From Pseudomonadota bacterium (GTDB lineage Bacteria; Desulfobacterota; Syntrophobacteria; Syntrophobacterales; Syntrophobacteraceae): DNA of 20,197 nt. Both the position numbers and the translations under genes were made by a program. This document shows positions 7,605 through 13,676 of the stretch, piece by piece (position 1 is the stretch's first letter; every line of letters begins with the position of its first letter). Under the pieces are notes generated by a model. That model was not told the DNA's origin and did not search any database. It saw nothing but the letters and a program-made list of their open reading frames with translations. The DNA is taken from contig JAEZHY010000166.1 of assembly GCA_023416335.1 (NCBI GenBank), positions 1-20,197 on the forward strand, in the 5' to 3' direction.

Positions 7605-7633
7605 TTGAACTTGGCTGGTTTTTACTCTATAAT
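7605..7633 (+). promoter_or_regulatory. Sigma-70-type promoter of the polyamine genes
   Basis: TTGAAC (7605-7610), a 17-base spacer and TATAAT (7628-7633) match the consensus at 11 of 12 positions. Transcription would start near 7640, giving a leader of about 95 bases before ATG 7735. Confidence 0.7.
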
Positions 7634-7734
7634 TAATGGTTTAATCAAAACGTGCAGTTTTGGAATTCTCGGTTGCTCAATTTCTTAAAACATATCCGGG
7701 AAAAAATATAAAGAAAAATCAGGGGGTTTCCATT

Positions 7735-8910
7735 ATGGGCAAGGTTCTCATCATCGGTGCGGGAGGGGTTGGAAGCGTAGTGACGCATAAATGTGCCCAG
7801 GTCCCCGAGGTATTCACGGAAATAACGCTGGCCAGCAGGACCCTGGAAAAATGCGACAAGATCGCCGCTACTCTTCCCCGTCCAATAAAGACTGCCCGCG
7901 TGGATGCCGATAACGTCGCCGAGACGGCCGACCTGATGCGCAAACTGTCGCCCGACCTCGTTATCAATGTGGCGCTTCCCTACCAGGACCTCTCCATTAT
8001 GGATGCGTGCCTCGAAGCGGGAGTCAACTATCTCGATACGGCCAACTACGAGTCCCCCGACGAAGCCGCATTCTCGTATAAATGGCAGTGGCCCTACCAC
8101 GAGAAATTCAAGAAAGCGGGCCTTACCGCCCTCCTGGGATCCGGCTTCGATCCGGGCGTTACGAACGTATTCTGTGCATATGCCAAAAAGCATCATTTCG
8201 ACGAGATGCATTACATCGACATCATGGACTGCAATGCCGGCTCTCACGGGCACCCTTTCGCCACCAACTTCAATCCGGAAATCAATATTCGTGAAGTGAC
8301 TGCCCGCGGCAAGTTCTGGGAACAGGGCGAATGGAAGGAGACCGATCCGATGGCGGTGCACATGCCGTTCGATTTCCCTGAGATCGGCGAACGCGAGATG
8401 TACCTGATGTACCACGAGGAAATGGAATCGCTGGTCAAGTTCATGCCCGGCCTCAAGCGCATCCGCTTCTTCATGACCTTCGGGCAGGAATACCTCACGC
8501 ACCTTCGCGTGCTCCAGAACGTGGGCATGACGCGAATCGATCCGGTCAATTTCCAGGGATGCGAAATCGTTCCGCTGCAGTTCCTGAAGGCCCTCCTGCC
8601 CGATCCCGCCTCGCTTGCCGCCAATTACACGGGCAAGACGAACATCGGATGTATGATCGAGGGCATTAAAGACGGCAAGCCCCGCAGGTACTATGTCTAC
8701 AACGTGTGCGATCACAAGGAAGCATACGAGGAGGTCGGCTCGCAGGCAATTTCGTACACCACCGGGGTTCCCGCGATGATCGGAGCAAAGATGCTCATGA
8801 GCGGCAAATGGTCCGGCAAGGGCGTTTTCAACATGGAACAGTTCGATCCCGATCCTTTCATGGAAGACCTTGGCAAGTACGGCCTGCCGTGGACGGAGCG
8901 GTTTTTTTAA
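7735..8910 (+). CDS. Carboxy(nor)spermidine dehydrogenase (saccharopine dehydrogenase family)
   Basis: The 391-residue protein opens with a Rossmann motif GAGGVG (8-13) and continues with VINVALPYQDLSIMDACLEA, YLDTANYE and GSGFDPGVTNVF, the pattern of the Lys1-like enzyme of bacterial polyamine synthesis. It condenses aspartate semialdehyde with a diamine (putrescine or diaminopropane) and reduces the product with NADPH to carboxyspermidine or carboxynorspermidine. The next gene encodes the matching decarboxylase, which fixes the assignment. The frame is open back to TTG 7660, but ATG 7735 is the start: AGGGGG lies about 9 bases upstream and the Rossmann strand follows at once. Which diamine is used cannot be read from the sequence. 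Confidence 0.9.
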   Translation: MGKVLIIGAGGVGSVVTHKCAQVPEVFTEITLASRTLEKCDKIAATLPRPIKTARVDADNVAETADLMRKLSPDLVINVALPYQDLSIMDACLEAGVNYLDTANYESPDEAAFSYKWQWPYHEKFKKAGLTALLGSGFDPGVTNVFCAYAKKHHFDEMHYIDIMDCNAGSHGHPFATNFNPEINIREVTARGKFWEQGEWKETDPMAVHMPFDFPEIGEREMYLMYHEEMESLVKFMPGLKRIRFFMTFGQEYLTHLRVLQNVGMTRIDPVNFQGCEIVPLQFLKALLPDPASLAANYTGKTNIGCMIEGIKDGKPRRYYVYNVCDHKEAYEEVGSQAISYTTGVPAMIGAKMLMSGKWSGKGVFNMEQFDPDPFMEDLGKYGLPWTERFF

Positions 8911-8924
8911 GAGGCAGATTACTG

Positions 8925-8964
8925 AAGCTGGAGCTTCCAAAACCGGGTTCCCAAGCTGGAGCTT
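8925..8964. repeat. Pair of 12-bp direct repeats AAGCTGGAGCTT
   Basis: AAGCTGGAGCTT occurs at 8925-8936 and 8953-8964. Each copy is itself palindromic (AAGCT-GG-AGCTT). They occupy the 75-base gap between the two polyamine genes and look like a small dispersed repeat inserted between operon partners. Confidence 0.5.
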
Positions 8965-8985
8965 GCATTACCGCACGAGGCTGAA

Positions 8986-10137
8986 TTGACCTTCAATCCG
9001 AAACTCATAAACGACCTCAAATCCGCTGAGACGCCTTCTTACATCGTGGACGAAGAACTCCTGGAAGGAAATCTTCGCATCCTCAAGTCCGTTCAGGACC
9101 GAACAGGCTGCAAAATTCTGCTGGCCCTGAAGGGTTTTGCCATGTTCAGCCTGTTTCCGCAAATCAGGCGCCATCTCAGCGGCACATGCGCAAGCTCTCT
9201 GCATGAAGCTAGGCTCGGGTTCGAGGAATTCGGAAAAGAGGTGCATATATTCGCTCCTGCATACAAAGAGAGCGAGTTTGACCGGATTCTCGCCCTCTCC
9301 GACCACGTTGTCTTCAATTCATTCCCGCAGTGGGCCCTGTTCCGGTCGCGCATTCCCGCGAATTCGGGCAAGAAATTCGGCATTCGTGTAAATCCCGAAC
9401 ATTCGGAAGTCGAAACCTCCATATATGACCCGTGCGCGCCCTTCTCCCGCCTGGGTGTGACCCTGGCAAACTTCCGTCCCGATCAGCTCGACGGCATCTC
9501 CGGCCTGCATTTCCACAGCCTCTGCGAACTGAATGCAGACGCGCTTCAGCGTACCCTGGCCTCCTTCGAAGAAAAATTCGGTCTCTTCCTCAACAGGATG
9601 GAATGGGTGAATTTCGGCGGGGGGCATCACATTACCCGCCCCGACTATGACGTCGATCTTCTCTGTGAACTGGTGAAAGAATTCAGCGCGAAATACGGGG
9701 TTCGGGTCTATCTCGAACCGGGTGAGGCCGTGGCACTCAACACGGGATTTCTGACGGCTTCCGTGCTCGATATCGTCGATAACGGGATGAAAATAGCCAT
9801 CCTTGACACTTCAGCTGCGGCGCACATGCCGGACGTACTCGAAATGCCCTACAGGCCCGGAATCATAGGTGCGGGTCAGCCAGGCGAATTGTCTTTTACG
9901 TACAGGCTTGGCGGCATGACCTGCCTTGCCGGCGACGTCATCGGCGACTATTCCTTCTCTGAACCCCTCAAGCCGGGTTCCAAGCTGATTTTCCTCGATA
10001 TGGCCCACTATTCGATTGTAAAAAATACGACTTTCAACGGCGTACGCCTCCCTTCAATTGCCATCCGGGAAGCAGGGGGAAATATCCGGGTAGTGCGTGA
10101 ATTCGGCTACGAGGACTACCGGAACCGGCTTTCCTGA
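8986..10137 (+). CDS. nspC: Carboxynorspermidine decarboxylase (NspC)
   Basis: The 383-residue PLP enzyme is of the alanine-racemase/ornithine-decarboxylase fold type III. The PLP lysine is K49 in LLALKGF. The phosphate-binding segments FGGGHH (210-215) and EPGEAV (244-249) are present, as is the conserved AHMPDVLEMPYRP (279-291). C313 in TCLAGD occupies the position of the cross-subunit catalytic Cys of ornithine decarboxylase. It removes CO2 from carboxynorspermidine or carboxyspermidine to give (nor)spermidine. The start is TTG 8986 with ACGAGG 5 bases upstream; there is no nearer ATG. It lies 75 bases downstream of its partner dehydrogenase and probably shares its promoter. Confidence 0.92.
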   Translation: MTFNPKLINDLKSAETPSYIVDEELLEGNLRILKSVQDRTGCKILLALKGFAMFSLFPQIRRHLSGTCASSLHEARLGFEEFGKEVHIFAPAYKESEFDRILALSDHVVFNSFPQWALFRSRIPANSGKKFGIRVNPEHSEVETSIYDPCAPFSRLGVTLANFRPDQLDGISGLHFHSLCELNADALQRTLASFEEKFGLFLNRMEWVNFGGGHHITRPDYDVDLLCELVKEFSAKYGVRVYLEPGEAVALNTGFLTASVLDIVDNGMKIAILDTSAAAHMPDVLEMPYRPGIIGAGQPGELSFTYRLGGMTCLAGDVIGDYSFSEPLKPGSKLIFLDMAHYSIVKNTTFNGVRLPSIAIREAGGNIRVVREFGYEDYRNRLS

Positions 10138-10153
10138 CCTGTATCGCTCTACC

Positions 10154-10183
10154 GTAAATACCCGGCGAATCCGCCGCATTTAC
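10154..10183 (+). terminator. Possible terminator hairpin after nspC
   Basis: GTAAAT (10154-10159) pairs with ATTTAC (10178-10183), with an inner CGGCG-AATC-CGCCG stem nearly continuous with it. The downstream sequence is pyrimidine-rich but lacks a solid T run, so intrinsic termination is uncertain. Confidence 0.4.
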
Positions 10184-10282
10184 TGTCCTCTTCCCGTTTA
10201 TTTTCCGCCCGCCTTATTTATCCTCATGTGCAATCTGTCAGGGTGAACTGTCCGGCAACAACATATAACCGGGGTGCCGAAC

Positions 10283-10909
10283 ATGAAATCGAGAGAACGG
10301 ATTGTAATCGTTTTAGTTCTGGTTTTAATGATCGTCGGTCCGCCTTGCGTGGCGGGAGCCGAGGACGGCACGGTTTTGGGCAACCTCGCCACGGCCTTTG
10401 ACCGCGAAAGCAATTCGAGAGAGAGGTATATCGGGTTCATAGACCTGGCCAATGAAGAACGGCAGAAAAGCATCGCAAGCCTTTACCGGGCCGTTGCCGC
10501 ATCCAAGTCGGTACAGCTCAGGAATTACAGGGAACTGATCAATTCCCTGGGGGGAACGGCCAAGACAAAGTGGCAGAAATACGCCGAGCTGCAGTCGCTG
10601 AAGTCGCAATTGGAATATGCTTTGAATGAGGAATCGTTCAAATGCGAGAAGATGTACCCGACACTTATGGGACCGGCGGAAGTGGCCGGGAATGCCAATA
10701 TCATGCTGGCATTCTATTTCGCGAGGGCCATTGCAGAGGTTCACGCAGCGCTGTTCAGAGAAACCTTGAACAACCGGGAAACCTGGAAGCGGGACAGAGT
10801 CGATTACCGGTTCTGCCCCGTCTGCGGCAACACTGTCCGCGGCAAGCCCGAGTTCGGTAAGTGCCCGTTCTGCGGCACACCGGCGATGAGTTATCTTACG
10901 GTGAATTAG
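10283..10909 (+). CDS. Exported rubrerythrin-like protein with degenerate di-iron site
   Basis: The 208-residue protein begins with a cleavable-looking signal peptide (MKSRER, then a hydrophobic run, then VAGA|EDG around residue 26). A ferritin-like region follows, with rubrerythrin landmarks AFDRESNSRERY, SIASLYRAVAAS and KMYPTLMGPAEVAGN, and then a rubredoxin-like zinc-ribbon tail with C178, C181, C194 and C197. By hand alignment several iron ligands are replaced: the first ExxH reads K75-S-V-Q78, the ExxE reads E117-S-F-K120, and the last ExxH reads A151-E-V-H154. E42, E117 and H154 remain. Normal peroxidase chemistry is therefore doubtful. ATG 10283 is chosen over GTG 10274 because GGGG lies 8 bases upstream and the basic n-region fits. 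A periplasmic location is inferred. Confidence 0.7.
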   Translation: MKSRERIVIVLVLVLMIVGPPCVAGAEDGTVLGNLATAFDRESNSRERYIGFIDLANEERQKSIASLYRAVAASKSVQLRNYRELINSLGGTAKTKWQKYAELQSLKSQLEYALNEESFKCEKMYPTLMGPAEVAGNANIMLAFYFARAIAEVHAALFRETLNNRETWKRDRVDYRFCPVCGNTVRGKPEFGKCPFCGTPAMSYLTVN

Positions 10910-10960
10910 TGGACGGATGGCGGGATAATAAGGACCCCGGTTCGACGGAGCCCCCAATCC

Positions 10961-10996
10961 CGTCATCCCGGCAGTGCTTTTGAGCCGGGATCCAGG
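10961..10996. repeat. REP-like palindrome, CCGGGAT family, copy 1
   Basis: CGTCATCCCGGCAGTGCTTT continues into TGAGCCGGGATCCAGG, making an ATCCCGGC/GCCGGGAT stem. An inverted, nearly identical copy lies at 13390-13422. The form is that of a dispersed repetitive extragenic palindrome. Confidence 0.65.
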
Positions 10997-11037
10997 GTTT
11001 TTAAAGACTTGAATTACTATTAATCCGCCCCAAAGAC

Positions 11038-11090
11038 CTGGATTCCGATGTGAACTTGTCCCGATCGAAGAGAAGGGTCGGAATGACGGG
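11038..11090. repeat. Degenerate REP-like palindrome, copy 2
   Basis: CTGGATTCCGA (11038-11048) is matched by TCGGAATGACGGG ending near 11090. The pairing arms are TTCCGA/TCGGAA, and the outer CTGGAT and ATGACG words are those of the CCGGGAT family. The long, unrelated loop suggests a diverged or disrupted copy. Confidence 0.45.
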
Positions 11091-11201
11091 TCCGGGCTCT
11101 GCGAGCCTTTCGCGGCTGCCGCGACGATTTGGGCAGCAGCCCCTCCCCGCTTGGGCCCCCTCCGAAAGCCGAAAAAAGCAAGGGCTCCAGTCGCTCAATC
11201 C

Positions 11202-12482
11202 TCAGGAATTGGCAAGCGCCGTCCGCAAAAGAGCATTTCGGCTGATCATCCCTTTGTACCTGCCCTCTGCGTCCACAACCGGCAGGCGTTTGGTGCCGGT
11301 CGTCACCATGAGTTCAATGGCCTCGTCTATTGCTGCATCCTCCCGGATCGACGGTGCATGATCGTCCATAACTTCGGAAACCGTCCTGCCCCGGACGATG
11401 TTGCCGAGTTCCTTGCGGCGTTTCCCCGCCTGGGTGAATGGAATTTTCCGGGAGAGGGCTTCCCAGATGCCGCTTTCCTGAGGGAGAAGCTCCTCGAGTA
11501 TGTCCTGATCCGAAATCATCCCCAGAAATCGGCCGTCCCGGTCGACCACCGGAAGTCCTTCCAGGTCCTTGCTGTTTCCGATATTGATGATCTGTTCGAT
11601 CGGGGTGTCGGGCAGTACCGTCTGGATGTCCCTTTGCATGATGTCGGCGACGGAACGGAGGTTTTCGACGATAACATTCTGATCCTGAAAGGATTTCCAG
11701 TCGGGAGATTCGCGCATGATTGCGCGGAATACGTCCACCCGGGAAAGCATGCCGACGATTTCCCCGGCCGAATTCACCACGGGCAGCCGCTTCAGCTTTT
11801 TCTTGATCATCAATGCAACGGCTTCGGTGAGGAATTTACCCTCCTCGATGCATACCGTCGGCTGTGACATGATCTCATCCGCTCTTTGACCGGCAAGCCC
11901 GTGGAGGACTTCGTTTCTCTTCTCAGGGTCGGATTTCGAGAGGAGTCCCAACCGCATCGGCATTCCTGCTTTGTATATCAGGTCGCCTTCCGTAATGACT
12001 CCGACCGGGCGTCGGTCCTGGTCCACGACCGGTACCCCGGTAAATTTGGACGATAACAGCAGATTGGCAACATCATCGATCCGGGTGGAGGGAAAAACCG
12101 TTTTCGGGTGCGGCGTCATCACATCCCTGATCCTCAATTGCCTAGGGATGAGCCGATTTCTGGTCCTGTGGCTCACTACATCAAGAGGGTGGGCAGCAAC
12201 GATCCCATCGGTCACCATGACCTTCAAAACATCGATTAATACATCATATTCCGCTGCCGGCAGTATGATGTAGATCCGAACGGGCATGTTGTACGAGAGC
12301 ACTTCCAGCTTTCTGGTAGCGATTTCGCCGCTCTCGTAGCACCCTTCGGTTCCCTTGGTGACGATACAGCGGGCTGCTATCTTCAGGCTGGCGATGTAGT
12401 TGACTATGGCGTCTCCGAGAGGTTTGCCGTTCCAGCGCGCCTCCTCGCTGGTGAAGATTTCGATGGCTTTGTACTCAAGCAT
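11202..12482 (-). CDS. DUF190 protein fused to four CBS domains
   Basis: The 426-residue protein has an N-terminal DUF190 domain, a PII-like ferredoxin-fold family (about residues 1-105: EARWNGKPLGDAIVNYI, VRIYIILP, KVMVTDGIVAAHPLDVV). Four CBS motifs follow at about 118-170 (RDVMTPHP, GVPVVD), 203-260 (DEIMSQPT, RLPVVN), 282-335 (ADIMQRDI, GLPVVD) and 370-425 (SEVMDDHA, RLPVVD). CBS pairs bind adenine nucleotides, so the protein is probably a soluble regulator. DUF190 genes often sit beside crcB, as here: crcB ends 11 bases upstream and its TAG overlaps this gene's TAGGAGA ribosome site, implying translational coupling under the fluoride riboswitch. The role in fluoride tolerance is inferred. 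Confidence 0.88.
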   Translation of the reverse strand: MLEYKAIEIFTSEEARWNGKPLGDAIVNYIASLKIAARCIVTKGTEGCYESGEIATRKLEVLSYNMPVRIYIILPAAEYDVLIDVLKVMVTDGIVAAHPLDVVSHRTRNRLIPRQLRIRDVMTPHPKTVFPSTRIDDVANLLLSSKFTGVPVVDQDRRPVGVITEGDLIYKAGMPMRLGLLSKSDPEKRNEVLHGLAGQRADEIMSQPTVCIEEGKFLTEAVALMIKKKLKRLPVVNSAGEIVGMLSRVDVFRAIMRESPDWKSFQDQNVIVENLRSVADIMQRDIQTVLPDTPIEQIINIGNSKDLEGLPVVDRDGRFLGMISDQDILEELLPQESGIWEALSRKIPFTQAGKRRKELGNIVRGRTVSEVMDDHAPSIREDAAIDEAIELMVTTGTKRLPVVDAEGRYKGMISRNALLRTALANS

Positions 12483-12493
12483 GGTTCAATCTC

Positions 12494-12880
12494 CTATATA
12501 TGCCTGCAAACCCACATGCCGAAAGCAACCAGAGTAAAACCGAGTATGTTGTTCAACAGGAAATTGGCCAGAGCGAGAAGACTCGTGTCGGCAGCGATGA
12601 AATTGATGCTTTCGAGCGCATAGCTCGAAAAGGTGGTAAGCGCCCCCAGAAATCCCGTGATAAAGAAAAGTCGGGGGAGCGGGCCCATAATGCTGCTGCT
12701 TTCGGCCAGCGCAAATGCAAAGCCTATCACGAAACAGCCCGACAGGTTCACGATCAGGGTGCCCCAGGCAAACCCGGTTCCGAAGAGCCTTACGGCCAGC
12801 AAAGACACTCCGTATCGACAGAGGGTCCCGAGGCTGCCTCCAATTACGAGCAGTGCAATTTTTACAAGCAGGTCCTTCAA
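12494..12880 (-). CDS. crcB: Fluoride channel CrcB/Fluc
   Basis: The 128-residue membrane protein has four hydrophobic segments and the Fluc hallmarks GGSLGTLCRYG near the N-terminus, the conserved Asn region GTLIVNLSGCFVIGF, and GFLGALTTFSSYALE. It forms a dual-topology dimeric channel that lets fluoride leave the cytoplasm. The frame stays open upstream to an ATG at 12994, but that version would translate through the riboswitch terminator. TTG 12880 is the likely start: AAAGAGG lies 5 bases upstream and the length is then typical. It is first in a two-gene operon with the DUF190/CBS gene and is controlled by the fluoride riboswitch upstream. Confidence 0.92.
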   Translation of the reverse strand: MKDLLVKIALLVIGGSLGTLCRYGVSLLAVRLFGTGFAWGTLIVNLSGCFVIGFAFALAESSSIMGPLPRLFFITGFLGALTTFSSYALESINFIAADTSLLALANFLLNNILGFTLVAFGMWVCRHI

Positions 12881-12948
12881 TTCATCCTCTTTAGGATAAG
12901 CCAATATCAGGTCGGTAAAAGAACAATCTGCGCGGATTCCAGTCATCC

Positions 12949-12986
12949 AAAATAAAAAACTCCTGCCAGAGATAGCCTGGAGGAGT
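12949..12986 (-). terminator. Intrinsic terminator, expression platform of the fluoride riboswitch
   Basis: On the minus strand ACTCCTCCAG (12986-12977) pairs with CTGG-C-AGGAGT (12969-12959), leaving one bulged C and a 7-base loop. TTTTT (12958-12954) and ATTTT follow. It lies between the aptamer and the crcB start. The 3' arm GCAGGAGT is also an exact complement of the aptamer's ACTCCTGC (13040-13033), suggesting competing folds. Confidence 0.85.
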
Positions 12987-13032
12987 CCCTTCATGGTCCT
13001 GTCGGAAGGCGCACCTCTCCACGCTTGGCAAA

Positions 13033-13084
13033 GCAGGAGTCATCAGCACCCCGGGTGCGGTTTCCGGCGAACCCCATCGCCGCT
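13033..13084 (-). ncRNA. Fluoride riboswitch (crcB motif) aptamer
   Basis: Read on the minus strand: GGCGATGGGGTTCGCC, then GGAAACCGCACC, a CGG loop, GGTGCTGATGACTCCTGC. This follows the crcB-motif pattern GGCGATGGnGTTCGCC..AAcCGC..GCTgATGaCnCCT. Stems are CGGCG/CGCCG (13082-13078 with 13069-13065) and GCACC/GGTGC (13058-13054 with 13050-13046). The pseudoknot GGGGT with ACTCC forms with one G-U pair. Fluoride binding should favour transcription past the downstream terminator into crcB. Confidence 0.93.
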
Positions 13085-13089
13085 TGTGA

Positions 13090-13118
13090 AATATGAGAAT
13101 AGCATTAGGGTATTTCAA
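13090..13118 (-). promoter_or_regulatory. Promoter of the fluoride operon
   Basis: On the minus strand TTGAAA (13118-13113), a 17-base spacer and CATATT (13095-13090) lie immediately before the aptamer. Transcription would begin about 5 bases before the first aptamer stem, which fits the short leaders usual for riboswitches. Confidence 0.6.
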
Positions 13119-13194
13119 AATCAAGGATGGGAGTTTTTGTGCCCGTGGAGAGTGTCCCGAATGCCTCCAGGAAACTTATGAAGCGTAAACGGTG

Positions 13195-13314
13195 AGCGGT
13201 GTAGAAGGGTGGGCACAAAGTTCTATCGTGCCCACCATCCACCCCCTCGGATCAGGGTTCATCGGGATTGCCGGGCGGTGGGCACTTAAACGAGGGTGCC
13301 CACCCTACACCGCT
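13195..13314. repeat. 120-bp palindromic element with two GGTGGGCAC hairpins
   Basis: The outer arms are inverted copies: the right arm GTGCCCACCCTACACCGCT (13296-13314) complements the left arm at 13195-13216 apart from a 3-base insertion. Each arm also forms its own 9-bp hairpin, GGTGGGCAC/GTGCCCACC (13208-13236 and 13277-13304). The paired-hairpin layout resembles REP doublets (BIMEs) or a small MITE. No protein is encoded. A related single copy is at 3992. Confidence 0.65.
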
Positions 13315-13389
13315 GTCGTTCTCATTTCAGGTGGCTTTCTAATTAACAAAAGAGTTCCATTCTCGTTGAAACCGTATCCGGGAATGCGG

Positions 13390-13422
13390 CTGGATCCCGG
13401 CCAAAAGCGTGCCGGGATGACG
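13390..13422. repeat. REP-like palindrome, CCGGGAT family, copy 3
   Basis: CTGGATCCCGGCCAAAAGCG continues into TGCCGGGATGACG. It is the inverted counterpart of 10961-10996, with identical ends (CTGGAT and ATGACG) and only a few loop differences. It lies between the fluoride operon and the ftsZ terminator. Confidence 0.65.
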
Positions 13423-13503
13423 TGGTAGCGTCCCTGGGGAACAGGATTGTCTGTCCGTGCCGCCCATCCTGTTCGGAAATCCCCGGGACCTGTTTTTCGC
13501 CCC

Positions 13504-13542
13504 AAAAATCGACATGGCCGGCTTTTGGCCGGCCATGTCGAT
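13504..13542 (-). terminator. Intrinsic terminator of the division gene cluster
   Basis: ATCGACATGGCCGGC (13508-13522) and GCCGGCCATGTCGAT (13528-13542) form a perfect 15-bp stem with a 5-base loop. On the minus strand it is followed by a T run (13508-13504). It lies 134 bases after the ftsZ stop and is oriented to end that transcript. Confidence 0.85.
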
Positions 13543-13676
13543 CTGCAACAATACTATAAAGTCGTGCATAACCTTGCGCCGGGCTTTGCTCTGCTCAGCC
13601 CGATGCACTCCCGCGTCCCGCACCGGACGCAGGTATTCAACCTGATTAATCAAAAAACCGGTCCCTCGATCAGAAA

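Larger units (their letters stand above)
10910..11201. other. Repeat-filled spacer between converging genes
   Basis: No gene is seen. The stretch holds two palindromic repeats (10961-10996 and 11038-11090) and a G/C-rich tail. It separates the plus-strand rubrerythrin-like gene from the minus-strand DUF190/CBS gene. No clear intrinsic terminator for either was found. Confidence 0.5.

Noticed and set aside
7645..8940. 431-codon open frame on the minus strand
   Set aside because: It is antisense to the carboxyspermidine dehydrogenase, which has a strong promoter, ribosome site and motifs. The reverse translation is featureless.
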